64,000 nucleotides of DNA, from the NCBI GenBank assembly GCA_963662175.1, contig OY759214.1:100154115-100218114 (forward strand), written 5' to 3'. The notes under the pieces are model-generated. The model had not been told where the DNA came from, made no database searches, and saw only the letters and a program-made list of their open reading frames with translations. This document shows, piece by piece, positions 1 to 13,625 of the stretch. The translations under genes were made by a program, and so were the position numbers. The stretch comes from Aradus depressus (Eukaryota > Arthropoda > Insecta > Hemiptera > Aradidae). Position 1 is the first letter of the stretch. The number at the start of each line of letters is the position of its first letter.

Positions 1-240
1 CTCAACACATTAGTTAACAACACTTCAACTTCTCAGAAATAAAGGTTTAAATAAAAAATCATATCGGAGTCAATTGGGTATAACATTGGTTAGTTATAAA
101 TGGAATGACCCAACCTACAATAAGACAACAATTTTGTGTTCACTTCACCAGGAGTCAGAAATGTTAATAAGTACTAACATAATAAATACATTTAAATAAA
201 TAGTAAGTAATAAATGTTAAGACAGTTGCCATTTCAGAAA

Positions 241-344
241 ATGAATAAAACAAACTTATTTTTGAAATATTGTTTATTCCACTGAAGATATATATATCTT
301 TAGTGGAATAGACAATATTTCAAAAATAAGTTTGTTTTATTCAT
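241..344. repeat. 104-bp near-perfect palindrome
   Basis: The two 52-bp arms are reverse complements with only about two mismatches and no spacer. The outer parts read AATATTTCAAAAATAAG and the centre is TATATATATA. The box GTGGAATAGACAATATTT also follows the hammerhead-like motif near 14580, so this looks like a head-to-head pair of 3' ends of that repeat family. Confidence 0.8.
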
Positions 345-3185
345 TTATTACAAGTTTCCACAATATGTCCGCGTTCCTCAACTTAGAAGTCATTTCAGAA
401 AATGTTTTTAGATCATTATCAAATCTTTATAGAAAGCAAAACTGTATTATCTGTTATTATTATGATTGATATTCACAAAGTAAAGTCACCACAAATTAAG
501 TATGAGTTAACTTGAGAGACTTAAGTCATATTTAAGCAATTATCTCGTGTTTTTTAATTACTGTTATTTTATTTTTGTGTAATGTTTTGAAACTAAAGGT
601 TTTGAATCCGTAAAAAAATAAAATTAACTCAAGTACTAAAGTTTATTCAATTCTGAATTTACAGTAACATATTCACAGCCTGAATTATATATTTAAAACT
701 TATTGTCGAAGTTGTTACCTATTAAGAAACATCACTGCACTGCTAGTGTATACAATATTAAATTATATTTACACTCAGTTCTTACTATTTTCCTAGTTAG
801 AATATTATAAATAATGTAGGTTTGTATTTTATGGATAATTCCATGTCAACCAACTAACTTGCCTCAATCTCTCATTATCCTTTCAAGTTTGGGTGATTCA
901 AGAAATATTAACATTAAAACAAACTTTTTAGATATGTCTTTACTATATCTAAAATGTTAATGGATATTATAAAAATTGAGGTAATTTTAGGTTGAAATGG
1001 AATTCCCCATAAAGAGTATAATAAATACTGTCTAAATATATGGCTAATGTACAAAAGCTGTAAGCTTCTCCCCCCCCCCCCCCCCCCCCCCCCCAGACCC
1101 TGCTTGTGGAGTGCACAAGGTGCTTGCACTGTGGGGCTCGGCTGCTCCAACCCATCTCTACCATTTCTCACTTTTAATTATAATAATAATAATTATTATT
1201 ATTATTAAAAGTGAGAAAAGATGTAATTTTTAATGAATTTAAAAATCCTTTTTTATGATTATAAAAAGTATATTGTTTATAATCAGAAAATTTAAAAAAA
1301 TAGGAAATATTTGCCAAACTATAGTTAAGGCTGTGCATCAAGAAGGTAGCAATGGAAAACATAGTCTGACTGAAGAAGAGGAATATACCTTAGAAAAATA
1401 TTTTTATCTCTTTTAAGACAACATTTTAGAAAAAGAGGGAAAGACATTTTTAAGGAATTAAGGGAAACTAAATGTTCCTTACATAAAAAAATTTGCTGAT
1501 TTAAAAAACGTGTATAAAACAAATTCAGATAATTTTTTTCTTCAGATCCTCCCGTTACACCAATAAAAACAATTGCAGAAGACATCGATTTTGTAGAGAA
1601 TTTAATGAAGTACTTTTTTTGCAATTGTGGTGGTATGCTGGAAATTTTAATTATTTGGATTAAATTTTAGATACTAGCTTCTGTTTTAGGTTTCAACTCT
1701 AAGGAACCAACAACAAACATACTCTTTTTTGAATTTAGAGTATTTCCCCGGAAACATTTAGCTACCCTATAATTCTTCATATATATCTGTAAATTCGTGG
1801 GAAGTGAACCTATTCTATTTAAAAAAAATCTTGTTCAAATTGTTCTATCCTGGTGGATGCACAGTCTTGAGTCGGCCTTATAAGAAATGAGACTAGATAC
1901 TCGTAGTATGGGTTGAGGTTGAGGTTGGGGACACAGCTTCCGACACACCCCCATCACCATAGCTGCTCTGAACCACTTCTCTATGTAGTTGTCACACTCA
2001 TTATTATTATTTGTTTTGTTATTTTTGACCAAACTCCCTAAACCTAGAACCTGTGGAAGGGTTCGTTCAACCCTGTCCATCTCACAAAGCACGCTCTCTC
2101 CTAAATCACCCTCACTTTTTTTTTTTTTGTTTTCCATTGTGTTTTTTTTTTCGGATTTCAACCCTTTTGTCAGTTGAAACTTTGTTCATTTATCATGTTT
2201 CTTTATTATTTTTTGTGTTTGTCATCCGTCCGTTTTGAATTATTTTTCACCACTTGTCATATCTGTTCATTTGTTTTCCGGGATTGTTCCTCTGTCTTTC
2301 CGATTGGTCTACTCTTTGCTCTTCCTTGTCTTGAGTCTATCTTTGATGACTTTCTGGATTGGTCATCTATTTCTCTTCCTGTCCGTCCGTCGTCTGTTCC
2401 TTCTTATATTGTCTAGTCAAGCATTTTTTTTTTCATACATTTTTGTCAGTTTTGCATGTTTTAATGTTTTGTTCTTGGGTTCCTCTGCGACAATTCAACA
2501 AACCAAGCTGTTCCATCCTCTGGATATTTGTTTAAGTTTGTCGACTTGATAGGAGGCCATCCTTAGGCGTTGTACATCTCCAAATATTGTGCATCATTTC
2601 AAATATTGTCACTGCTCTGTTACTTTGCTTCCAAATGATGATCAAACTGAAGACAACATACACCGTACGGTTTTTATTTAATTCTAGTACTAGCAGGTTA
2701 CCCGGGAGTAACTTCGCGTTATATTACTCTACCTGAACCTGATTACATCGATATCCAGACTATACTAAGAATATGTTTAATAAATTCTTCTGAAGTCGAT
2801 TAAATAAATATTCGACTCGTGTTACCTGTTTCATCGGAAATTAATATTTTCTGACTTTGTTAGTCTATGTGTAACTTCCGATATGAAGGAAATACCTTAC
2901 AACATATTTTAACTGTTTATCCATGTATAAGGGACATAGTGAAGGAAACAAGTTTAAAAGAGAAAACTTACTTTATCTCATTTCAATATAATATAAACTT
3001 GAGCGCTCCTGTGCTCACCTCAATAGCCAACTGGTTCTTTTTACCAAGGATTTATTATTACCCAAATTATTACGCAGCTTTATCATAGAAATTAAGAGTG
3101 AAAAAAAAAATTATATTCATTATTATGTAAGTTCGCTAACTTTACGTAGCTTCTGCATGCATTGACTCTAACGATACTAATTTTC
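345..3185. other. AT-rich stretch without a supported gene
   Basis: No ORF here shows recognisable protein features. It contains a run of about 24 C (near 1071-1094), a hairpin at 1165-1222 whose arms read CTCACTTTTAAT around an ATT/AAT repeat, and a pyrimidine-rich stretch at 2100-2420. It probably lies in an intron of the couch potato-like gene or upstream of it, because the exon at 4727 starts in the middle of an RRM. Confidence 0.5.
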
Positions 3186-3495
3186 GAGGGCGATGGTAGC
3201 TCAGAGGTAGTGTTCTAGTCTACTAATCTCAAGATCGCGAGTTCGAAACCCGGCAGAGGCTCTTAGTTTATTTTATTGGGGGGGAGGACGTTATGCGATG
3301 GTACCGAGCATGTACGATGTCAGGTACTCGTTAAATACCCCTATCTTATATAACTAAATCTGGGTAGGCAAAATTTAGTGCTCCCACAGTAAAGTCGGGC
3401 TCATGTCCAACAGAGTGACGAAAGAGGGCTCTGGTAGTAGGCAATATGACGATATGTTCAAGCCAATTCAACATAGGGCATGAGTCATAATGACT
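3186..3495 (+). mobile_element. tRNA-derived SINE (family 1), near full length
   Basis: The head reads GGTAGCTCAGAGGTAG (A-box-like) followed by GTTCGAAACCC (B box), as in a class I tRNA. The body carries segments shared with about a dozen other copies here: GTCAGGTACTCGTTAAA, CTCCCACAGTAAAGTCGGG and GAGTGACGAAAGAG. It ends in GGCATGAGTCATAATGACT. Non-autonomous, with no coding capacity. Confidence 0.85.
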
Positions 3496-4726
3496 AACGA
3501 TATCAATGAAATGGTTTATTGCAGCCCAATATTTCTGCTATAGATAATTTTAAATGACAGTTGTTTTAATCATCGTTGCCCTTTGTTATTACCCTTTTTT
3601 TTTTTGCGTTTTAAATACAATTTGGATTCAAAAAAATTCAAAACGGAGCTTATACAATGGGAAATTTCAAAGTTCCTCTCCTCAAAAGCTAGCTGGCGCT
3701 TTATTTGAAAGCCAGCTATTGTCATGGATTTCATTATTTTGTTTAATAATATTTTATTTGCGAGTGAATTTTTTCAAAAGTGTTATCAGCCTTCAGGTAA
3801 AGTAATAAAATGCAAAGTTACTTCCTGGAAACCCCGGGTTAACCTGCTTGTTTTAAATAATTTAAGCTGCGGACATACATTGCCTATGATTCACCGACAA
3901 TTTCTATTATTTATTTCAACTACTCCTGGCATTCTAGTTTAAAATTTCTCTGTATATAGAAGTTGAAATAATGGTTTTAAATACACTTTTTTATATAGTA
4001 ACAAAATTTGGTAGTCACGGTTTAAGAAATCGATCTATAAGTTGTGTATTTCTTCAATGTATTCTTACTTTTAGTTGTTTTTTGAAAACCTAAAGTTTTC
4101 TTAGTTCTGTAGGGTGTTGCTTGTTTAAATAAATAAGTTCAATTGGAGGAAAAATTTAAAAAATAAAAAAAAAATTGTATTTATTATTCATGGACATGGC
4201 TAATGAGTAAATTGCTTTTATTTTTTCTTCCTTTAATTAAATTAATTTATTTAAGCACTCAACACCAAGATTGCTTTTTTCCGACCCTAAAGTACTAATA
4301 CAAGTCTTAGACACCAGAAAAAAATTAATTAAAATTATAAATAAATATACAAAAAGAGGTTATTGATAGGTTTAGGAACGACTGGCACAGAACTCGACTA
4401 ACTGACCTGTCACTTCCATTGACCTCTGGTGGTCAGTCAAGAACATTTGTCCTAAGGGTGTGCCTCAACTGAATCATCAAACTTTAATCACTTGCCAAGT
4501 TGGTTGTCAGCTTTGTTACTTTGTCTAAATCCTGAGTTACTACTCCATTCATATTTATTTGTTTGGTCTTGGGGCCCACTGCATAGGGAAGTGGTCCGGA
4601 ACCGATCGTTAGAATGAATACTTTTCAAATTTTTTTAATTACATTTTTTTCTATTTTCTCCTTTTTTTTTCAACTTCTTGTATGGATCTCGGTGTTGACA
4701 TTGGGTTTGGGGCTATATGATTGCAG
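3496..4726. other. Intron or upstream DNA without a supported gene
   Basis: AT-rich. The part at 3835-3935 resembles the dispersed repeat seen in P450 introns (GGACATACATTGCC, then CACCGACAATTT; compare 51090 and 57345). A pyrimidine tract and TTGCAG at 4721-4726 form the acceptor of the next exon. Confidence 0.5.
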
Positions 4727-4868
4727 CAGGGGGTCCGTTTCGACCCGGATATGCCGCAGACGATCCGCCTGGAGTTTGCCAAAAGCAACACGAAGGTGAG
4801 CAAGCCCAAGCAGCCGTCTGCAAGTCTCACCAACTCACATCCGACTCTCATGCACCCTCTCACTGGAC
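4727..4868 (+). CDS. cpo: couch potato/MEC-8-like RNA-binding protein, exon with end of RRM1
   Basis: This is the first exon in the window of an RRM protein of the couch potato / MEC-8 / RBPMS family, nuclear or cytoplasmic regulators of RNA splicing and stability. The frame encodes [20 protein letters not shown], the conserved last strand of RRM1, then NTKVSKPK and a linker ending [15 protein letters not shown]-family proteins carry the closely similar [20 protein letters not shown] here. The acceptor is TTGCAG at 4721-4726; a second CAG allows a start at 4730. The donor is GGAC|GTAAGT, leaving phase 1. The split codon C+AT gives His and joins the 9300 exon as PLTG-H-LGGPFF. The N-terminal part of RRM1 is not in the window. 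Couch potato is established for insect nervous system and diapause; the role here is inferred. Confidence 0.92.
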
Positions 4869-7800
4869 GTAAGTAATCCCCCACCCCCTAACCCTCCCCC
4901 CCCCCCCCCCCCTACCTCTCGTCCGTGTTTCTTTCAGACAGTTTCACCATTAAAACCCCTCTCCCCTCCCCCTCTAGGGACCTCACAGGGCTCTTATAAG
5001 CTCGCTCATAGAACCAGGCACTTTTTTACAAAAAAAAAAAAAAAAACACCTGGGAATATGTAAAAATTCAACTAAAATCACGATTTTATTTGTATATTTG
5101 GTTTTTCAAATTTTAATTGATTATATTGTCATTTTTATTGAAACAAGACTAATGACTAGCCCCACACAGCCGTTAACGAATAATATAAAAAATAATAAAA
5201 ATTAAAAATTGTCAATAATTAATTGTCATTCGTGGCTCTAGATTGACAATTAAATTAAATTGTCGTCCTTTAACATTTTTAGATCATTTTATCCTGGTCT
5301 ATGTCTAGAGTTGATCTAGAAGTAAATATATTTAAAAAATTAAAATTGATCTGACACCCGTTCAGTAATGCGGCGGAATCTTATTCTACGTAATTTGTAT
5401 AGTTGATTTTCACCTATAATAATTTTAGTGATATTTAAAGTAAAGTACATTGATCTGATTTCAAGGCTATTTGGGTGTTTATTATGGTTTTGTTTTACGT
5501 TAACAACTCTTTTCTTGGGTAATTTTTTTTTTTTTTTCATCAACGCAAAAATGATGTAGGTTTTGGTTTTAAGTCTTTTTTTTATGCCTAAAATAGTTGA
5601 TGAGAAAAATGCCAATTCAAGTGTATATTCGTAATCTGTATATCTCCAAAGTATTTACTTTTGAATAACATTATCTTTTGGGGGAGAAATCCTTTAGAAT
5701 TTTTTTCTTTTTATACCTACATATTAGCAATTCCCTCACACTTCAGTAATTAAATTCCACACATATTCCTTGTAGGCACTGTCAAATTCCGGAATTGAAT
5801 GACATATTTAAATTGGGTCAGGTCTAATTTGCCTCAACTATTTGTTATGTTATATCAGGAGAAGAACAAATAAAGATTATTCTATAAAAACACAGTTTTA
5901 TTGTTATTCAAGTAGAAATTACTCCAACAAACGGTATTTGCTAATAATTTATTATACTGAAACGCCTTCAAGACTGACGGCAGCCAACCGATCAAGATAA
6001 CCATAATTTCATTACATGATATATATGTCACTTACATTTTGTACTTGAATATTTATTTACTCAAAAAAAAAAAAAAAAAAGTATATTTTATTTAGCTTTA
6101 TAGCCCCCAAGGTACGCCTAGATATCACTTGCAGTTCAGCTTAAACTGGCAGACTCTGACCCCTGTATGAACTGGATGACACTTCCATTCAGTTCAGATA
6201 ACTAAACTGAAACTGAAAGAAACACTGACCTCATATCAGTGATAGATAATATAATACGATATATGTATGTACCAAGCAGTGGAATATTTCACAGCCTGCA
6301 CCCATCTTCTTATCACATCTTTCTTATCACGGGTCTTATCACTCATCTTTCTAGTATTATTTGTTTAACTTTTATTGTATTTATAGGACAAAAAAATATT
6401 TATGTTAATAATCTGAGTTGTGTTTAGCTATTAATTCAATTATAAAATGTTATTTTTTTACAGGAATCATTCTAAAAGGGCCAAAAAGTGTGTTTTAATC
6501 GTTCTGGAAATTATATGGAGTACTTGTGTGAGTGTGGTTGCAGGAGGTTAAATGGAAGGAGTACGGCCGGTCAGAGGGGTCAGGAAATGTTTCCTTAACA
6601 AGTTACATCCAAAAAAAAATTTTTTAGAATGTTTTGGAAATTGTTTATTCAAAACAAAGTTTTGCTAGTATAAGAGCCACTTCAGCATAACCTGTTTATG
6701 CGATCATAACATGTAAAAATTGGCGCATATTTTCGTTTTCTCTTACTTCTCTGTATTTTTTTTTTTTTTTTTGCATTTTACATATTTGTATATTCATACT
6801 AAAATTCATTCATGCGCTGAATTTCATATCTATTTGTTAATTATGATTCAATCATTAATAATAATTATTCAAATTTTGGAATGATTGGGGGGGGGTGACC
6901 TCTCTATCGAGTCATTTTGTTTTTAATGTGCTTGTCACAAAATACTTTAAATATTTCGGTGAAATTCAGTTCTAGAATGTTTTAATTTCATGGACTATTT
7001 TGAAAAAAGACAATTTTAAAAGTCATGAATAATCCAGAAATATGAATATGCGGCTCACTTAAAAAAAAAAAAAAATACGTGGGGAATTAAATTCAAATTG
7101 AAGGTAGTGAAAATAGAAGAGCTTTGGATAAATGTGAATTCCGTTTATAGACATTTCGATATGGCCCTAGTCTAGTAATAAGCCCTACTGCAGTGCACTT
7201 ACTATATTCGATAAAAAATATGGAGATATTGATTTGATGATATTGTGGAAATGAACATAAATCAAAGATTAATATGAGAACAAACGTCGCTCCACCCACT
7301 TTTGCCGCCAGACCATATATAAATATGTATATTTTTTTTCCTTTAATGTACTCTTTTAAGGGAGGGACTCCTACGTCACTCCATTTGACCTCTTGCATCC
7401 CCTATATGTCTGCAAATATATAGAGACACTGATGAGCAGTGGTCGGTGTCCTTTATCTTGTTGATAATGGCTTCTCCGACTTTTCCAAATCTCTTGGTGG
7501 CCTCAAGAGGCTAATAAAGAAATGGATCACGAGAACATTAAAGACAAAATCACAGATGTGCGAATTTTAGCTTTTGACATTGCGAGCTTGCAGAATTTAT
7601 ATTTTGTACATAAGTGAAAATCGACAAATTTATACACTTTACTTTCCCAACTGCATGTAATCTAAGGGAAATTATGTAATCTGCCAAAAATTCTAAGTTG
7701 AGTTTTCACAAGAATCACATGTTTTCAAAAATGAACAAAAAAATTCGTGATAGAATCAATATAACGATATTAGTAAGTCAACCAGTGATTTTCAACCAAA

Positions 7801-9299
7801 TCCGCCACATTGCACACCGATACTGATACTGAGATTTTCCGTGTAATTGGACCAAGGAGAATAAAGATTTAGAGGGAGAGTGGGTACTTAATTATTGCAA
7901 ATAGTTGGAGCTGTGTATAATCCTATTGTCGGTAATTTGCCGAGATCTTTTGTTGTTTCATATTTGGACCAACGATATCAGACAGCCTTTCTTATATCGA
8001 TATTTTTTTTTTTTAAAGTAAAAACCTAAATTTTATCATTCAGAGTTATATTTATTTTATTTGTTGAGTCAAAAATATTAATTTTTTAATTTCCCAGTAA
8101 ACGCTCGTTTATGTCCATTAGAAGATATGGATGACGTTCAGAATAGTAGCGCTTCTAAACGAACAGCCTATTAATTTGTAAGTACTCTGCATTTCTCGTC
8201 TTTGTATTTAGCCAATTTAACCTGTCATGAGAAAATATAAATAAAATATATATTTTGTTGAATACATTCTATGAAAATTTGCTAACTTTACGCAGCTTGA
8301 GCGTTTACGGTTTTTTTTTTCTGCGGTGGACACGTAGGTCGGTATCGACTAATTGGTCCACCCTCGGATTTTGGGTCAACTCTGAGTGGGGTGTCTGCGG
8401 TGGTGGTGGTTGTTGTAAGTACAACATAGTGTGATTTGTGTGTGTGTGCCAACCACAAATCTCTACAGAGCTTTACAACACTAGCTCTTACTCCAGAGAG
8501 GATTTTGTTGATCCTATTTTGACAATCGGCTTTCCGATATCTGCTTGGTCAAGTGGTGAACACACACACACACACACACCAACACTAGAACCACCTCCCA
8601 GATTTGGTCCCAAACGAAAATACTGACTTGTCTATGGTAGCTAGTTTAATTGACGAGGTTGGGAGCTCTGCCCACTCACCAACCCCTAGCTATAACAACA
8701 GCTCCACCTAGCTTACTGTTCATCGACAAATTTCAGTTTGAATACATTTCATATGCGATTTATGGACATTTAATTTTTAGGTTTTGAAGACAATGGGAAA
8801 TGAGGGTGAAAATTAACCTCGTTATTAAATCAGATTAATTTTTTTCGTGTTTTTGAATACAAAAAAAAAATGTTTTCCGTCACATGGCTGCTTGTCTGTG
8901 GGCCAGTGTAGCTTTCAGATAGAAAATCGTAGCAAATTTGTCTACACAGTTTCATTTGTTTGAAAATAGTTTTCCAGTCGGTTGAAAGCATTGTTAATGG
9001 ACGAAATCGATCCAGTATTTTGGATGTAGTAAGTTGAGGTGAGAAACTACGGACATCTAAACTACAACTTACGGAAGTGGTCTCATTATATTCCCGAGGT
9101 CTGAAAACATGAGGAAAAAAAAAAAAAAAACATAACTCAACTTCGAATTTTTTTCATAATTATATGTAACTTTTCCTTGAAGGGGATACCTGTACCTTGT
9201 AAAAATGAACATTTTAATAATTAAGGATTGAATTAAAAAAAGTAAAACTTTCCATGAATAAAAGATGGTACATTGTACAACAATGATGTTATATTTCAG
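4869..9299 (+). other. Intron of the couch potato-like gene
   Basis: About 4.4 kb of AT-rich intron. It holds poly-C at about 4895-4912, several A or T runs, and TG and CA microsatellites at 8438-8450 and 8561-8579. No coding motif was recognised. The text at 8270-8300 (GCTAACTTTACGCAGCTT) resembles 3130-3155, suggesting an unnamed dispersed repeat. Confidence 0.6.
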
Positions 9300-9430
9300 A
9301 TCTCGGAGGTCCGTTCTTCACAGGGGGCCCGGAGCTATGGCCCCACCCCCTGGCCTACGCCGCTGAGTTGCCTGGGACCGCACTCCAACACGCCACCCTC
9401 GTTCATCCGGCCTTACACCCCCAGGTTCCT
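9300..9430 (+). CDS. cpo: couch potato-like gene, linker exon (with alternative read-through end)
   Basis: The exon follows ATATTTCAG and continues the frame as HLGGPFFTGGPELWPHPLAY, then AAELPGTALQHATLVHPALH and PQ. The GPELW.PHPLAY..ELP and HPALHPQ words match the linker after the RRM in couch potato and RBPMS proteins. Two donors keep phase 0: CAG|GTTCCT after 9424 and CCT|GTACGT after 9430. Both join in frame to GCACTTCAG at 14853. If neither is used, the frame adds VPVRSYL and stops at 9446-9448. That would give a short isoform lacking the second RRM, and RBPMS-family genes are known to vary their C-termini. GC content is much higher than in the flanking intron. Confidence 0.88.
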
Positions 9431-10818
9431 GTACGTTCCTACCTTTGACTATCCGGAGACAAGCAGGAGAGTGTTCCCGACGCCCCGTATCATCATGTAA
9501 TGGCCACCAATTTAAAGACAAAACAATCTGGAAAAAATTAAAATAATAACGGCAACAACTGCACCCCTGCAAGCACTACACTGCCCTCCACCATTTTTTC
9601 TCCCTAATTTTCATATATTTTTTAAAATTCTTGTTTATGATTTTGTCTTGATACAACCTCCCCCGCATAGCGAAACTTTGCTCCTTTCTAGTTAATACTC
9701 TTTGTTACCCGCATGACTTACATCTTTCTAAAAAAATGTATAAGTTTTCTTGTAAAATCCATCTTTTTATTGGGATGCTTGAAATTCTTTAGTATATTTT
9801 CGACCGTGACTTTTTGAATGTGAACACTTTTGTGTCGAACCCAACTTCAGTTAGCTTCATTGGATACATCCTAATAATGCATTTCTGCAATTTTTTTTTT
9901 TTTGCTTACAATGAGCCCAGGATTTTGATATTCGTTCATAGCGAACTTGACTGAGGGCACTCCAATTACAAAAGTACCAACGAAATCAAAAGTCGTTACA
10001 AGTTCACACATTTAAAAAGTCCTTGGACTATTTGTAAAAACATTTATAAGCCCTGCGTCATATTATATCTATTATGTATGCAGGGTGCGAAAATAAATTG
10101 AATAGTATTACAAATTGTTGAAATTTGATTAGTCTTATTACAAGTTAGTAGCGCTTTTTCTAAAGGCATTGTAATATTGACAGCTCTCCACCAGGGTCGC
10201 TCCACGCACTTTAACTTCAAAATCTACAAAAGAAAGGGTACTTACATTATACCTCATTTTATAGGTCTTTCAAAAAGAAGCAAATTTTTTTGAAAAATTT
10301 CTTGATGTACCACTATTTTATTCAAAAATGAAGTGGAATGTAAATATACTAAAAACTTTCTCTCAGATTCACCCTTGTTGACAATTATGCAATTATGTCT
10401 CGAAGTTGTGTAACATATCATTGTTGTGTATTGAAGAGGCACAGGGAGAGGTTTCAGTTGGGTTTTCTTTTATTATCCTCGTCGCCAATATTGTATCTTT
10501 ATTTATTATATTTATAAAGATTACATAACTCACTGAACTTATAACAAAACTAGATCACATGGTCAGCACACAAAAAAGGTAACCCAACTGAAACCTATGC
10601 CTATGCCTGTTTAATACACCAACAGTTATTTAAATATCTATTAATTCAATTGAGGAGTGAGTGAGACAACATTTTTGAAAGCTCCATTTCAGTGGGCTGT
10701 CATTTTGAAACAATAAGAGATACCAAAAAATATTGTGGACATTTTTTTTTTTTAATGAACCATAAAATGAGATAAGAGTTTCTTGATTGGAGTTTTTCGA
10801 GTTTTGTGTGGAACGCTC

Positions 10819-10860
10819 CTGATGAAGGCTATTAACATGTCGTTAGCAATGTTTGGTGAT
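10819..10860 (+). ncRNA. Degenerate hammerhead-ribozyme-like motif
   Basis: The canonical CTGATGA is at 10819-10825. It is followed by a possible stem II, GCTA (10828-10831) with TAGC (10844-10847), and then AATGTTTGG where GAAACGTT would be usual. The catalytic GAAA is damaged, so activity is unlikely. It resembles relics of hammerhead-bearing Penelope-like elements. Confidence 0.4.
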
Positions 10861-13222
10861 AAGTACTCCAAAATGCTACGATCTGTAGAACCAGAGATAT
10901 TGAGGTATTTCCAAACAAGTTACGCCACCACGAATTAACGCCAAAAAATAAAAACAGTTTTTACAATCAACTAGGAAGAGTAAACTTTTTTAACGCTTTC
11001 CATGTCGTGTGGTCCACTTTTCTGAAGTTGTGGCTGTACAAGGAGTTGTGGAGAGTAAACAGGATATCCTGAATTGGAAAAAAGTAGATGGCGGGGGGGG
11101 GGGGGGGGGGGGGCAGTGTTTACAATATCACAGCTTAAGCAATTAAACCCTAAAAATGAAAATATCCTTTACTATGTTTGTTAACTTTTTCTATGTAGTC
11201 GGATAAAATGCTGTACAGAGCCTGAAAATTTCAGTTTTCGACGTTCTACCAGTTTCCATATCGGTCTCGACAGCCTTTTTGTTCTGGCGGCATCATGGTC
11301 TTGGTTTTCAAGTGCAAAATGAGAGTCAATAAATAAGTAAACCAGATACGGTTAAGCTAACTCACCCTTTAACGATTATCTTCAGTTTTACTAATATTAT
11401 TTATGTGCTTTAAGTGAGTAAAGTAAAAAAAAAAAAAAAGTTACGAGGGGTATCGAATTGGAATAGGAAATAATAATATGGAGTGCCTGCAATTCAGGAG
11501 GGTTGCAATTCCGCTAAACGGCTAATGACAGAATTTCCTCTCAGAGCCTCATCTCCCTTATCTGAACTCACTTTGCTAAAAAAAACACGTATATATAGAT
11601 CCCAACCGAACGAAGCATGTCAGCATTAAAATTTTTTTTCTTATTTTTTTTTAACGTACCTTGTTGAGTTGATGTAGAATCTATCACCTTAACACTTTTT
11701 CTAGAGGAGAAATTATAAAATATCTGTTGGCTACTTTGGTGGAAGGGTTGCCCGACCATTTTTACAAATTTCATTAATAAATCTTGCTAGGTGAATGTTA
11801 AATGCACGTTATGGTGGTCCGAATTTCGATTATGGGTGTTGCTCGAAAGTTGCCACCCACCATGTACTAGAAGCGAATTTTATTAGCGTTTTTCATATTT
11901 CCTCAGAGATTTAAAATTAAAAAAAAAAGTTTTTGCCCTCCCGTTCATTTGTACTTGAAAGTTAAATGCGGACCCTGAAGATGATGTCCAATTACGATCC
12001 GCTTCTTTTTATTTGTTTAACTGATCGAAATTTATTATAAAAACATTTTTTTATCTCTCAAGAAGAACCTAGAACCTCAGAAATTTAAAATGTTGAAAAA
12101 CGCGATTACATTTTTCAACTGCATGTGAAAAGGCAACATTTCAGCACTACCCATACAAAAAAAAAAAAAAAGTCACTTTAGGCCCCCCTCCCCCTGATGC
12201 ACTAGTACATGTTGGCACGCTCTTCAACCTTGCTTTATGCACTTTCCTTGTTATTTTTAACATGCCGCAGAATTGTTTGTATCGTGAAAATAATTGAACA
12301 AATAATGTTTCCTTTCTAATGTTTTTCTTATATTTGTTTTTTCCACATCCTCTGGGAAGCATGTACGTTTTTCCGCCTGAAAATAACAGAAGAACTTCCT
12401 TTTTTTTTACATATATATTCGTGGCCCTTCAATTTGAATCAGTTGTTCTCAATTTTACCCAACCAAAACAAACAACATAAGACAGTAGGAATTTCTTGAA
12501 AACTCCCATTCTGTGAATACAAATTTCCACTTAGCTTGCTTGTCTCCTGTATTTATTTTCTTATTATTTAGATGTTACCTTTCTCTTTTTGTTAATTTAC
12601 TTGTTTATCTTTTATTTTATGTTTTTTTTTTGTGTGTGTGTTTTTTTTTTTTTTTTTTACCACTGAAGTAGGTTTTATAAACTCATTAGCAGTTTGCAAT
12701 AATTGCATGTTGAAACAATTGAAGAGAAAAAAAAATATGTGTAAGGCTTTTCTAGAGGCTTCAAAAACAAAAAAAAAACATTACATAAATATTCCTAACA
12801 TTTTATTATAAAATGGTGGCACAGTAAAATATTGTCGTAAGTAAAAAATATTGATTAAGTTTGAATACAAACAGGTGTTTTTTTTATATAAAATATCTTA
12901 TAAACAAAAAAAAAATATTGTAATTATTTTGCTCACAAAATAATTTTAAGAAAAGCAATATTACCCTACACAATTTAACTTAAATTGTAATTACTAAACA
13001 AAAATAAATGAACAATGTTTATTTATCTACTACTGTAGTTTACTAGCTTTGCCATATTTTGTTACAATTTTAATAGTTTTATATACATTTCTTTGTTTAT
13101 TTAAATGCTGCATGTTTTGTTTTGTGTGAATTTATATTACAATTTAATTCTCATTAAATTATGTTTGTATTATTATATTTCTTATATACATTAAATCTTT
13201 TAATTTATGTATAAAATAAAAG

Positions 13223-13625
13223 TACATTGGAATCTCGACAATTCGAAGTATACCTAACGGTTGATGGAATTATCAAAAAATCTGATTATCGGGAAATTTG
13301 TAAAAGTGTAGCTGGGCATCAATGATAATTTGTATGTACAAACTAGCTTTAAAGGCTTTAATTTTCTCATAAAGTTGAATGATTGTTTCAAGCATAATTC
13401 CTTCTGATATCGGTGTTCCTCTAGACCTCAACCTATGGAGCCACCTAAACAGACCTATTTTACAAGAGGATAATCACATAGTTTTCTATTATGAGACAAA
13501 CTTTGGAATTTTCTCCCTTTTGTTTTTCAGTATCCGATACATAAAAAATCCATAACCGTTACACGAAAATGGCGTTCAGATTAGCACGAATTCGTGTTTA
13601 TTCGAATTATCGGGACTGCAATGTA
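13223..13625. mobile_element. Short pogo/Tc1-like non-autonomous element
   Basis: The ends are imperfect inverted repeats. The left reads TACATTGGAATCTCGACAAT and the reverse complement of the right reads TACATTGCAGTCCCGATAAT, each followed by TCGAA. Each end carries TA, the usual Tc1/mariner/pogo target site. No transposase frame lies between. Assignment to pogo rests on the CTCG-AATTCGAA style of the ends. Confidence 0.6.

Noticed and set aside
3186..3270. Possible tRNA genes at all SINE heads
   Set aside because: A and B boxes are present but the acceptor stems do not close and each is joined to a SINE body. They are SINE promoters, not tRNA genes.
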